Assembly (NCBI GenBank): GCA_028864975.1
Contig: JAGWLG010000023.1
Coordinates: forward strand, 1-53,519
Direction of reading: 5' to 3'
Source of the DNA: Thermoplasmata archaeon
Lineage (GTDB): Archaea; Thermoplasmatota; Thermoplasmata; Lutacidiplasmatales; UBA184
DNA: 53,519 bases
Below the pieces are notes generated by a model. That model was not told the DNA's origin. It saw nothing but the letters and a program-made list of their open reading frames with translations, and did no database searches. The position numbers and the translations under genes are program-made. This document shows, one piece after another, positions 25,007-32,139 of this stretch (position 1 is its first letter; each line of letters starts with the position of its first letter).

Positions 25007-26039
25007 AGAGCGGGGCCCCCTCGTAGAACATCTCGGTACGGCTGGAGAGGTTCGTTGAGGAGACGGTCATCAACCGAGGCGCGGCGTTCATGCATCCTCC
25101 TCGGTTGACCCCGAGGTACGCGTACGCCTCCGCGATGTCTAGGTCGACGAGCTCGCTGGTGTGGAGGTCCACCCCTGTGTATCGATGAAGGCCGCCATCG
25201 ACCTCGTACCGCTGCATCCAGAGGCGTGGGTCGCCGATTCCGGATTCTACGAGCTCCTGGAACCGCTCGAGATTCAGCTCGGTCTTGAACTTGAACTCAA
25301 TCGGTCGGGGGAAGGCGAGCCGCCTGTTCTCCATCTCCCCGAGCTCGCCAGAATACGAAGACCCGATCTCGTTTACCAGTGTCAGAATCTCCTCTGGGTC
25401 CTCGCTGGCGGCCACAGTCATGTGACCCCTTCCGTAGAGTTCGAGGAGGAGACGAGACCCGATATCAGGGGAACGTGACGGGCGACTCATTCGCAGGGAG
25501 GATTTCGTGAAGGTCTGCTCGGCCGCCCGTACAAAGTCAATCTGCCTCTGTGGCAGGTCGCTGCCAAGCCAGAACTTCCCCGAAAAGGAAGGGAGATCGT
25601 CCAGGGTGCGACCCTTCGCGAGTAGGCCCATGAAAGAGAACCGGAATCCTCGGCCCTCGAACCCGCTTCGACGGCGAACCCTCTCGAGGAATGACTCCGG
25701 GAGCCACACACGGTCGACCCCCCTCTGGGAGAGAAGGTCGTCCTTGACGACCTTCTCCGTCCTCTCCCTCGATTGAAATGTATAGACGTACCAAATTCGA
25801 GGGTTCGCTGCATCTAGCCACAGAGGGCTCGCATCAGTGTCTTCGATGCCGCGGCGATAGTAGAAGTCCTTCTCGCCCAGGGCCCAGCCCGCGTTCTGCC
25901 GGGGAGCAGGCGAGAACTTCTGGTTGACCTCCAACCAGTACACTTTCAACTGTTGCTGCCCAAAGCCCCCACTCTCTAACCGTCGAGAGACCTCTGCAAA
26001 CAGCTCCCTTCGCGTTCGTGGGATCTCGACCATGTTCAT
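24999..26039 (-). CDS. Unrecognised protein, first of a two-gene unit
   Basis: A 346-residue soluble protein; either of two ATGs two codons apart can start it. It is rich in aromatic strands (QLKVYWLEVNQKF, WYVYTFQSRERTEKVV) and has the segment VDRVWLPESFLERV and a C-terminal YTGVDLHTSELVDLDIAEAYAYLG. No catalytic signature is obvious. It is coupled by an 8-base overlap to the PD-(D/E)XK-like gene and opens the operon. Confidence 0.75.
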   Translation of the reverse strand: MNMVEIPRTRRELFAEVSRRLESGGFGQQQLKVYWLEVNQKFSPAPRQNAGWALGEKDFYYRRGIEDTDASPLWLDAANPRIWYVYTFQSRERTEKVVKDDLLSQRGVDRVWLPESFLERVRRRSGFEGRGFRFSFMGLLAKGRTLDDLPSFSGKFWLGSDLPQRQIDFVRAAEQTFTKSSLRMSRPSRSPDIGSRLLLELYGRGHMTVAASEDPEEILTLVNEIGSSYSGELGEMENRRLAFPRPIEFKFKTELNLERFQELVESGIGDPRLWMQRYEVDGGLHRYTGVDLHTSELVDLDIAEAYAYLGVNRGGCMNAAPRLMTVSSTNLSSRTEMFYEGAPLFA

Positions 26040-26463
26040 TCACCCCGGTGGCCAAGGGGATACCGAGGCAGCGGGGACCCTTGGTTCACCCTAGGTCCAT
26101 ACCCCCCGAGCACTCGGAAGCCGCCGGAAGCATTTGTGACCTACGATATGAAGGCACGGGTTCCTCTTGAGCCGATTCCCTCAGGCTCGCTCTCGGTTCG
26201 GCCCCCACATGGCGTTGACCCTGCAGTCCATCGTGTTGGAGGGGACTCGCGGAGGTCGCATGGGGGTATCCATCGGCGCTTGCGGATGGCCATGCACTTC
26301 TCGCGACGGGCTTGTGCGTTTCACCGGGCATGAGTGGGACCTCACCGCAAGTCGCATGGTGGGTCCCGAGTTCCGACAGCCAGGAGGGCAGGTCAACGAG
26401 ATTCCAAGCACTGGTCAGCGCCTCTTGGCGATAGCTTAACGACCCGTCCCTCTTCGCCCAGAC
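26040..26463. other. Intergenic region of about 420 bases
   Basis: This gap separates the minus-strand two-gene unit from the plus-strand winged-helix gene. One plus-strand frame (ATG at 26209, stop at 26437) could encode about 76 residues, but its stop falls inside the TATA-like box of the next gene and its composition is not convincing. No RNA or repeat was recognised. Confidence 0.4.
26435..26440 (+). promoter_or_regulatory. TATA-like box for the winged-helix gene at 26464
   Basis: The string cttaac is centred about 27 bases upstream of the ATG at 26464, as expected for a leaderless archaeal transcript. It is in the most AT-rich part of the upstream region. Confidence 0.5.
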
Positions 26464-26997
26464 ATGGCTCCTGCCCGCAGGAAGCGCGTACTCACTCGTC
26501 AGGGCACCCGCGACTTCGTCCTGAAGGCCCTCGAAGAGACGCGGAGGGGGCGTGCCGTCGCAACGATGGCCATCATCCGGCAGGTCCGCAAGCTCTCGGG
26601 GAAGCGCATCCCCGAGGAAACCATCCGCTCCTCACTCAAGACCCTCGTCCGCCAGCGGCTCGTGAAGGGACGCAAGAACGGCAACGAGAAGTTCTACAAG
26701 CTGGTCGCGGCTCCTTCCGCCGCCGGCGCAGCCACCTCTTCGGCGGAAACTCCCCCACCGGAGCGCGTGCCCCTGAACGAGTTGTTCGAACGCCACGCAA
26801 AGGAACCTCGGCACGCAGTGGGCTGGATCGACCCGAAGACGGAGCGTTTCCGCAACATCATCGTGGGCGAGCCCACCCTGCCCCACAAGCTCGCGATCGG
26901 GGAGGTCCTCATCCTCGAGATCGGGCTCGCTCATGTGGAGACCGCCACGAACGTGCACGGCAAGGTGGTCCTCGAGAGGCACACACGGCCGAAGTAG
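26464..26997 (+). CDS. Winged-helix transcriptional regulator
   Basis: A 177-residue protein with an N-terminal winged helix at about 15-80 (FVLKALEE, AIIRQVRKLSGKRIPEETI, SLKTLVRQRLVKGRKNGNEKFYKL), an Ala/Ser/Pro linker, and a C-terminal domain of about 75 residues (RHAVGWIDPKTERFRNIIVG, AIGEVLILEIGLAHVE) of unknown function that may bind a ligand or partner. A TATA box sits 27 bases upstream. The gene is monocistronic as far as can be seen. The target is unknown. Confidence 0.75.
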   Translation: MAPARRKRVLTRQGTRDFVLKALEETRRGRAVATMAIIRQVRKLSGKRIPEETIRSSLKTLVRQRLVKGRKNGNEKFYKLVAAPSAAGAATSSAETPPPERVPLNELFERHAKEPRHAVGWIDPKTERFRNIIVGEPTLPHKLAIGEVLILEIGLAHVETATNVHGKVVLERHTRPK

Positions 26998-27088
26998 TAG
27001 TCTCGCCAGTCGATCGAGGACGACCGGGGACATTCCGGGTCTAGGGTGCACGCGGCGGCTCGAAGCCAGCCTATCGGGGGTCCTGACT

Positions 27089-27403
27089 TCAGGAACTAGG
27101 GACGAGAGGTAGTGCGAGCCCAACGCCCACCGCCCAAGCGATGATCATGATCGTGATAGCTCCGGCTGCGACACCCACGAAGAAGGCTAGACATGCCAAC
27201 GCGTCATGCCTCTCGTGGGCCGGTGTCCTTCGCGAGTTCCGGCGGGACACCGCGCTCGCCCCGAACCCGCCGGCCGTAAGAACGACCACGACCAAGAGAT
27301 CAGTACGCAGAGCGGCAGGGACAATGATGATCCACAGCAGAAGCCCGACGCACACCCCAACGATCAGAAGCGCGCAAGCGACCTGAGCTGAGCTGAGCGT
27401 CAT
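27089..27403 (-). CDS. Small membrane protein with about four helices
   Basis: A 104-residue hydrophobic protein with segments VACALLIVGVCVGLLLWIII, LLVVVVLTAGGFGA, and after a basic loop (SRRNSRRTPAHERHD) LACLAFFVGVAAGAITI and IIAWAVGVGLALPL. The start overlaps the stop of the upstream small zinc protein in ATGA fashion, so they form a two-gene unit. No function can be assigned. Confidence 0.65.
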   Translation of the reverse strand: MTLSSAQVACALLIVGVCVGLLLWIIIVPAALRTDLLVVVVLTAGGFGASAVSRRNSRRTPAHERHDALACLAFFVGVAAGAITIMIIAWAVGVGLALPLVPSS

Positions 27404-27552
27404 TGCGTCCCCCCCGCGGACCTGGCAAGGGTCTGTCTTCTCTGTCGAGACTTCCTACGCAGAACGTCTCGATGACTCTCACGGTATCTTGCTTGTCGCC
27501 GCTTCTTGAGGCAACTGGGGCAGAGGAGAGGGTCCCCTGGTTTGCGGCCCAT
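27400..27552 (-). CDS. 50-residue basic CxxC protein
   Basis: The ATG at 27552 is preferred to a longer form starting at 27618 because a TATA-like box (27576-27581) lies about 27 bases upstream, giving a leaderless start. The protein reads MGRKPGDPLLCPSCLKKRRQ then a highly basic helix (RYRESHRDVLRRKSRQRR). One CxxC plus a late histidine could bind zinc; it resembles the small recombination-type HNH/zinc fragments of mobile elements. It is coupled to the membrane protein by ATGA overlap. Confidence 0.5.
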   Translation of the reverse strand: MGRKPGDPLLCPSCLKKRRQARYRESHRDVLRRKSRQRRQTLARSAGGTQ

Positions 27553-27801
27553 GCGTCGTCTACCACGTCCAGGAGTATTAAGTACACCGTCGCCTCTTCG
27601 AGGATATTTCGTCGCCACGTCCTATCCAGAAGCGCGATTCTCATCTCCGGAATCGAGACTCCCGGCCACCGTGCGGTCTGCTGGTTCTGCGAGGCCGCAC
27701 GGCCCGTGGACGCCCTCGTGGCGAGGGTGTCCGGTCGCCTCATCCACACCTGCCACTCCTGCTCGAAGTTCCTCCTCACAACGAACCTCGTCTACTCCTG
27801 A
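27472..27801 (+). CDS. Possible small zinc-ribbon protein (start uncertain)
   Basis: The C-terminal 45 residues contain CWFC and, 19 residues later, CHSC (AVCWFCEAARPVDALVARV, LIHTCHSCSKFLL), a convincing four-cysteine zinc site. The N-terminal part overlaps the opposite-strand CxxC gene and its promoter, so the true start is probably downstream of 27600, perhaps at a non-standard codon. The following small frame begins 8 bases after its stop. Confidence 0.35.
   Translation: MTLTVSCLSPLLEATGAEERVPWFAAHASSTTSRSIKYTVASSRIFRRHVLSRSAILISGIETPGHRAVCWFCEAARPVDALVARVSGRLIHTCHSCSKFLLTTNLVYS
27576..27581 (-). promoter_or_regulatory. TATA-like box for the 50-residue CxxC gene
   Basis: TTAATA on the minus strand is centred about 27 bases from the ATG at 27552, matching a leaderless archaeal promoter. 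The same AT-rich hexamer read on the plus strand could serve the opposite gene. Confidence 0.5.
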
Positions 27802-27809
27802 GATTGGCG

Positions 27810-27908
27810 ATGACCGACTTCGACCTGGATCTGATCGTTGCGTTGGAGATCCTTGTCGCAACCGCGCTGGGGTGGTGGGGTGTTCGAGTTCGAAGGCTCT
27901 CGGCCTAG
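27810..27908 (+). CDS. Possible 32-residue membrane microprotein
   Basis: A short frame with an acidic start (MTDFDLD), a single hydrophobic helix (LIVALEILVATALGWWGV) and a basic end (RVRRLSA). The charge distribution is that of a single-pass microprotein. It begins 8 bases after the stop of the putative zinc-ribbon gene. No family is recognised and chance cannot be excluded. Confidence 0.3.
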   Translation: MTDFDLDLIVALEILVATALGWWGVRVRRLSA

Positions 27909-27997
27909 CAGCTGGACCGAGAGCTCTGACAGCCGTGGCCGGAGCCTGCTCCTCTCCGTCCCCGAGAGGAGCCATGCTCGAACCGCTTCCGAAGGGC

Positions 27998-28004
27998 CTT
28001 ATAG
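27998..28004 (+). promoter_or_regulatory. TATA-like box upstream of the palindrome-controlled regulator
   Basis: cttatag lies about 26 bases upstream of the expected transcription start near 28027, which falls inside the palindrome at 28014-28032. The ATG at 28034 would then be nearly leaderless. Confidence 0.5.
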
Positions 28005-28013
28005 CCACAATGT

Positions 28014-28032
28014 CTCTCACATCATGTGAGAG
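28014..28032. promoter_or_regulatory. Perfect palindromic operator at a regulator start
   Basis: CTCTCACA-tca-TGTGAGAG is a perfect dyad with 8-base arms and a 3-base spacer, ending one base before the ATG at 28034 and covering the predicted transcription start. The geometry fits a dimeric winged-helix repressor shutting off its own promoter. Confidence 0.7.
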
Positions 28033-28033
28033 C

Positions 28034-28393
28034 ATGAAGGGGTTCGCGGTCGAGGACCCGGTGGCCTACGCCTTCAGCCACCCGGAGGCGAAGCGCATCC
28101 TCCGGGCCGTCCTGGAGAAAGGCGGCCAAGGCTTCGAAGAGGTCCGCGCGCAGGTTGGGATCGAGCATTCGGAGACGTTCCACCGGGTCGTCCGGAAGCT
28201 CGCCCAGTTCGACCTGGTGGCCGTTCGGGCCGCTCCCGGGGCGAAGTTCCGCAAGCACCGGATCCCGATGGTGCTGGAGCCGACCGCCAAGACCGAGAGG
28301 CTGGTCCGCGTTCTGCACCAGCTCGACCAGGTCGTCGTCGAGAACGGGGCCATCGTCGGTCAGAGGACCGTCCAGGAGTTGGCGGTCCTCTGA
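28034..28393 (+). CDS. Winged-helix regulator, probably autoregulated
   Basis: A 119-residue protein. An alternative ATG at 28010 lies on the other side of the palindrome; 28034 is preferred because it fits the TATA spacing. The fold is a winged helix: AYAFSHPEAKRILRAVLEKG, FEEVRAQVGIEHSETFHRVVRKLAQFDLVAV, a basic wing (PGAKFRKHRI), then a C-terminal helix (TERLVRVLHQLDQVVVENG) for dimerisation. It opens an operon that continues with the gene at 28395, one base after its stop. Confidence 0.75.
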   Translation: MKGFAVEDPVAYAFSHPEAKRILRAVLEKGGQGFEEVRAQVGIEHSETFHRVVRKLAQFDLVAVRAAPGAKFRKHRIPMVLEPTAKTERLVRVLHQLDQVVVENGAIVGQRTVQELAVL

Positions 28394-28394
28394 C

Positions 28395-28946
28395 ATGACC
28401 AACCTGATCCTCGGTCCCTCGAAGTGGCGGCGGGGATACCGCCCGAGCCTCCCCGAGTGGGTGGCGGATTACCTGCCCGAACGCGGGAGGCCACCAAAGG
28501 GCAAGGTCCTGTCCCCGCTCGGTGTCCGCCGGGCCCTGGTGGGTCTGCTCGAGCGTGCAGGCTGCGATGCCACGCTCATGGAACTCCATCAACGCCGGAC
28601 GGGCGAGACGTATACGGGCCTGTTCCACCGGCTGGTGCGCGAGCTGCCCGTGGAGCGGTTTCTCCTCTACTGGCCCTACGGGTCGCAGCGTCCGGGGCTG
28701 GACGTGGAGCTGGGGTTCCTCCTCACGAGGCTCGAAGACGGGGTCCAGCTGGATGTCCGGGTTCTCGTCGAGGCAGGGGCGAAGGCGGCGGGGAAGATCG
28801 GAGGGGGCGACTTTGTCTCCTTGGAGCCGGGACGGAGGACGCATTACTACGAGGACCTGATCGAGTACCGGTGCTCCGTGGTCGAGTGGGAAGACTATCC
28901 GGCACTCTGCAACGCGATCCTCCGGCATGGGACGGTGGACCCGTAG
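28395..28946 (+). CDS. Unrecognised protein of the regulator operon
   Basis: A 183-residue soluble protein starting one base after the regulator stop. The N-terminal half may contain a helix-turn-helix (LSPLGVRRALVGLLERAGCDATLMELHQ); the C-terminal half is strand-rich (LDVELGFLLTRL, VQLDVRVLVEAG, HYYEDLIEYRCSVVEWEDY). No known family is recognised. The position implies control by the upstream palindrome. Confidence 0.75.
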   Translation: MTNLILGPSKWRRGYRPSLPEWVADYLPERGRPPKGKVLSPLGVRRALVGLLERAGCDATLMELHQRRTGETYTGLFHRLVRELPVERFLLYWPYGSQRPGLDVELGFLLTRLEDGVQLDVRVLVEAGAKAAGKIGGGDFVSLEPGRRTHYYEDLIEYRCSVVEWEDYPALCNAILRHGTVDP

Positions 28947-28985
28947 CCCCTCATCGCCCGTTCCCGGCTCGCCGAGGAACGGGCC

Positions 28986-29393
28986 ATGCCTAAGAGCACC
29001 CTAACCCGCGAACGCCACCCGCAGAACGAACGCCCAAAGGGCGACGCCTGGGTCGACCAGGTTGCCGGCCCTGCCCATCGGGCGGGGCCCTCGGGGACGG
29101 TCCTCACTCGGCCCACCCGGGACAACGACGCGTGGGTGGACCTCGTCGCCGACGAGGTCCAGGCCCTGCTCCGCGAGCGCGGGTTGGATTTCGAGCTCTT
29201 GGTCATGTTCGATCCGATTTGTGAGCAGCTCCATGCCGTCGGGTATGACGGAGCACCTCGGGCCTACTTCGCCGGTCGTGACGCGATCACCCGTCCATCG
29301 GAGTCCCCGGCTCCGCGAGGGAATCCGATGGACGCAACCATCCCCAACCCCGCGGCGACGAGACACGAGACGAACGAGGGGGTCTCCCCATGA
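28986..29393 (+). CDS. Unrecognised small protein of the same operon
   Basis: A 135-residue protein. The N-terminal third is polar and probably disordered; the centre (AWVDLVADEVQALLRERGLDF then ELLVMFDPICEQLHAVGYDG) may form a small alpha/beta domain; the C-terminus is proline-rich. Its stop overlaps the next start by an ATGA. No family recognised. Confidence 0.6.
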   Translation: MPKSTLTRERHPQNERPKGDAWVDQVAGPAHRAGPSGTVLTRPTRDNDAWVDLVADEVQALLRERGLDFELLVMFDPICEQLHAVGYDGAPRAYFAGRDAITRPSESPAPRGNPMDATIPNPAATRHETNEGVSP

Positions 29394-30457
29394 GACTGAG
29401 GACGGTTACCGGCAACCGGTACCAGACCCGGTGCCAATGCGGCTCTTGCTCCGAGGTCATCCCGCCGTCGGACACGATCAAGGTCGTGATCGACCTGGAC
29501 CTGCCGGCCGGGAAGAGGACCTACCTCTTCGAGCACTCCCCAGACGCGGGGAAGTGGAAGGGGAACGGGGGCAGCGGATCCTCCGCTCAGCCCGCCCCGT
29601 CCAACGGGGGGAACGGGCACGCGACGGGCTTGACGGACGCATCCCTGCGGGGCGGCGGTCCTCGGGACGCGTCCTCACTCGGACGGCCCGGCTGCCCCCC
29701 GTCCTCGTTCACTCCCGCGAGCTCCCTACCGGCGCCGGCTCCGAAGGCTCCGGAGCCTCCCAGGGCCCCTGCGCCACCGCCACCCCTCGCCCTCCTCGGC
29801 TCGGACACCTCTCACAACGAGGAAGAGGCCTCCGCGAGCCCACAGGCGGGCCGGGCGTGGTCCTCGGGCGGCCTCACCGTCAACCCTGGCAAGTTCGAGT
29901 CCGTCCGCGCGGGGTACGCTGATTACGCGCTCCCCGGCGAGACTGCCGAGCAGCTCGCTGTGCGCGTGAACGCGGTCATCGAGGCCGACCTCCGGTCCAA
30001 GCTCGCGCTCCTGGTGAAGCTCCACCGGGAGTTCGGGATCCCGGGCCCGGAGTACCACCGCCCAACCTCTTCCCCGCCCGCCTCGGCCGGGGCCCCGCAA
30101 GGGGCCCTGGCCACCCCTCCCTCTCCTCCCAGCATGATCGTCCCGTCGGCCACCCCGGCGGCGGAGGGGGCGGGGGCCCGGCCAAGTCCGCAAGGGGCAC
30201 CCGTGGGCTCGGGGCTCCCTGGAGTCCCGGCCCAGACCCGGCCCGATGCGCGAGCCCTGGAGGACCTCGTCCACGACGTCCGCCTCGAACTCTCGGATGC
30301 CTCCCCCCTCCGCCTCTCTCGCAAGGAGAAGGTGTGGGTGGATTGGCTCCAGAGGCGGGGCTACTCGTCCCTCCATGACGTCCGCGTAGGCGACGAGTGG
30401 GGCCTCGGGAGGGTCCTCGACGAATTCGAGGCCATCAACCGGAGGGGCGGGCCATGA
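29390..30457 (+). CDS. CxCxxC zinc-site protein with long Pro-rich linkers
   Basis: A 355-residue protein. The N-terminus has CQCGSC in a strand-rich module (MRLRTVTGNRYQTR, IKVVIDLDLPAGKRTYLFEH), followed by a long Gly/Pro/Ser linker, a helical segment at about 175-220 (GYADYALPGETAEQLAVRV, LRSKLALLVKLHREFG), a second Pro-rich linker and a C-terminal domain of about 60 residues ending WGLGRVLDEFEAINRR. That last domain reappears as a fragment at 31470-31589. Start and stop overlap neighbouring genes. The function is unknown. Confidence 0.7.
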   Translation: MRLRTVTGNRYQTRCQCGSCSEVIPPSDTIKVVIDLDLPAGKRTYLFEHSPDAGKWKGNGGSGSSAQPAPSNGGNGHATGLTDASLRGGGPRDASSLGRPGCPPSSFTPASSLPAPAPKAPEPPRAPAPPPPLALLGSDTSHNEEEASASPQAGRAWSSGGLTVNPGKFESVRAGYADYALPGETAEQLAVRVNAVIEADLRSKLALLVKLHREFGIPGPEYHRPTSSPPASAGAPQGALATPPSPPSMIVPSATPAAEGAGARPSPQGAPVGSGLPGVPAQTRPDARALEDLVHDVRLELSDASPLRLSRKEKVWVDWLQRRGYSSLHDVRVGDEWGLGRVLDEFEAINRRGGP

Positions 30458-30855
30458 TGGAAGTGGCCGCCGCCGCGCCCGCGCTGATCGCCGGCGAGGA
30501 CCTGCACGAGACCGCCCGCCGGCTCCTCCGGCTGAAGGCCCAGATCAAGTCCCTCCAGAACGAGGAGACCGCTCTGAAGGGGGAGCTCCTCCAGGACCTC
30601 AGGGCCACCGGCCAGGACCGGTTGGAGCTCGCGGAAGGAACAGTGGAGCGGTCCGTCCGCATCTCCTGGTCGCTCATCGGTCCCCGGGTCCTGCGCCAGG
30701 CTATCGGCGAGGAGCGCGCCGCCCGCTACATACACGAGGAGGTCGAGGCCGAGATGGTCGTCAGGGAGCTCGAGCCGGAGGTCATCGCGAAGGTCAGGCA
30801 CACCTACAGGGAGACGGAGTTTGTGGAGGCTAGTCCAGCGAGAGGGCTCGGCTGA
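30454..30855 (+). CDS. Coiled-coil small protein
   Basis: A 133-residue protein starting at the first of two adjacent ATGs, overlapping the previous stop. The sequence is almost entirely helical with a heptad-like stretch (LHETARRLLRLKAQIKSLQ then NEETALKGELLQDLRATG), a strand pair (RLELAEGTVERSVRISW) and a C-terminal helix rich in Glu. It resembles small coiled-coil proteins common in phage and plasmid early regions. No specific function. Confidence 0.7.
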   Translation: MMEVAAAAPALIAGEDLHETARRLLRLKAQIKSLQNEETALKGELLQDLRATGQDRLELAEGTVERSVRISWSLIGPRVLRQAIGEERAARYIHEEVEAEMVVRELEPEVIAKVRHTYRETEFVEASPARGLG

Positions 30856-30985
30856 GGCGCTGTTCCGTGCGTTCCTCACTACGTTTGAGGAGATCGACGG
30901 AGAAGGTTGACTTGGTCCAAAACGCAGAAATGTGGCCTGGTAATGGCCGACTGGGATGGTAGAGAAGTCGCCGCTGGGACATCCC

Positions 30986-31465
30986 ATGGCAGAGGACGGC
31001 ACGGTCGACTGGAAGCATCCGGTTGCAATCGAGTACTGGAAGGAGCTAAGGGCTACAATCCACGCCGAAGATCAGATCATTCAGCAGTACGAGGGAGCGC
31101 TCTTCTCTTTCGCGTCGGCACTTGCAACTGTCGCAGTGACGCTGCTGGGACTTCACGTCACTGGGGTGACCTCCGCCAAGGTCATTCTGTTGGTGGCCTT
31201 TGCTACCGCGGTCGCCGGCGCTGCAATCACCTTCGTGGTATCACAGCGTGTGTTGTTGTTCGAGAAACTCATCGAAACAGCCGTAGGGAAGGCCACTGCC
31301 GCGGAGAAGAGCATGCCGGAGATTCCGGGGGGCCACGACCTGACCGCTGCCTTGAATCGAATCACTAGCTCGAGGCCCACTCTCAACAGTGTGGGGGCCT
31401 ACGCCTGGATAATCGTGGGGTTCTTCGTCGTCCTCGCTGTGGCTTCGCTGGTACTCTATTTCTAG
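30986..31465 (+). CDS. Membrane protein with three helices
   Basis: A 159-residue protein (an ATG ten codons upstream at 30956 is possible). A soluble N-terminal helix (VDWKHPVAIEYWKELRATIH, AEDQIIQQYEGAL) is followed by two adjacent membrane helices (about 38-58 and 66-88), a cytoplasmic helical loop and a third helix at the C-terminus (AYAWIIVGFFVVLAVASLVL). The layout is reminiscent of SLATT-type membrane effectors, but I cannot confirm the family. It interrupts the space between the operon and the duplicated fragment at 31470. Confidence 0.65.
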   Translation: MAEDGTVDWKHPVAIEYWKELRATIHAEDQIIQQYEGALFSFASALATVAVTLLGLHVTGVTSAKVILLVAFATAVAGAAITFVVSQRVLLFEKLIETAVGKATAAEKSMPEIPGGHDLTAALNRITSSRPTLNSVGAYAWIIVGFFVVLAVASLVLYF

Positions 31466-31469
31466 GAAG

Positions 31470-31589
31470 GTGCAGTGCGAAGAGCTCGGGAAGCGCGGCC
31501 AGTTGTCCGCGAGTGACATCCGGCCCGGGGACGAGTGGGCGCTCGAGCGCATCCTCGGAGACTTTGAGACGATCAACCGGAAGGGTTGA
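31470..31589 (+). pseudogene. Truncated duplicate of the C-terminal domain of the 29390 protein
   Basis: A 39-residue frame from a GTG whose end (RPGDEWALERILGDFETINR) aligns with the end of the 29390-30457 protein (RVGDEWGLGRVLDEFEAINR); 15 of these 20 residues are identical. Only the last domain is present, so it looks like a remnant of a duplication. The P-loop kinase-like gene begins 22 bases later. Confidence 0.6.
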
Positions 31590-31611
31590 GATACCCGCGC
31601 CACATGCCAAC

Positions 31612-32139
31612 ATGGGAATGGCGGAACTGAAGGCTGTGGTGTTGCGAGGCACTCCCGGTTCGGGAAAGTCAACCATCGCCCGGGAGATGGTCCATGCTGC
31701 CGCCGGGCGGGCCACCCCGCCTATCGTCCTCGATGAAGGATGGCTCCCGGGGCAAGCACGATACGTCGGGGGCCCAGGACGGTACGCCGACCTCAGGGCT
31801 GCAGCGTTGCCAATTTTGGTCGCGGAGCTAGGGTGGGCTGAACCGTACGACATGAGGACTGAGGGCGCCACCAGGAATCCGCGAGAGTGGATGGACGCCT
31901 TGGAGCAGGCTGGTCGTGAGGTTCATCTCTTCCGTCTGGAGGTCTCCCGTGACGAGGCAGTTCGTCGAGTGGCCTCTCGAGGGAACGACGCCGGCTGGGG
32001 CCGTGCCTGGTGGAACTGTTACGCCCACGACGACGATATCCGTCTCCTTCCCCAGAGGGCGGGAGTTGTGGAGCGTGTCATCCCAACAGAGGCGTGGCCT
32101 CCGGCCAGGACCGCCGAGATGATTCTCAAGACGGTGTGA
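31612..32139 (+). CDS. P-loop kinase-like protein
   Basis: A 175-residue protein of the zeta-toxin/polynucleotide-kinase-like P-loop class. Walker A is VVLRGTPGSGKSTIAREM at residues 9-26, followed by PPIVLDEGW, a central region with YDMRTEGATRNPREW, a Walker B/lid-like EVHLFRLEVSRDEAVRRVASR, and WNCYAHDD near the end. It would phosphorylate a small molecule, nucleic acid end or protein; the substrate cannot be told. Its stop overlaps the GTG start of the next gene (GTGA), so the pair may act together. Confidence 0.78.
   Translation: MGMAELKAVVLRGTPGSGKSTIAREMVHAAAGRATPPIVLDEGWLPGQARYVGGPGRYADLRAAALPILVAELGWAEPYDMRTEGATRNPREWMDALEQAGREVHLFRLEVSRDEAVRRVASRGNDAGWGRAWWNCYAHDDDIRLLPQRAGVVERVIPTEAWPPARTAEMILKTV

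Noticed and set aside
26209..26439. Plus-strand frame of about 76 residues in the 26.0-26.5 kb gap
   Set aside because: Its stop lies in the promoter of the next gene, composition is not convincing and there is no start signal.
28074..28928. Long minus-strand frame opposite the regulator operon
   Set aside because: Composition is Pro/Arg-rich and its 3' end runs through the regulator gene; the plus-strand genes have clear structure and coupled starts.
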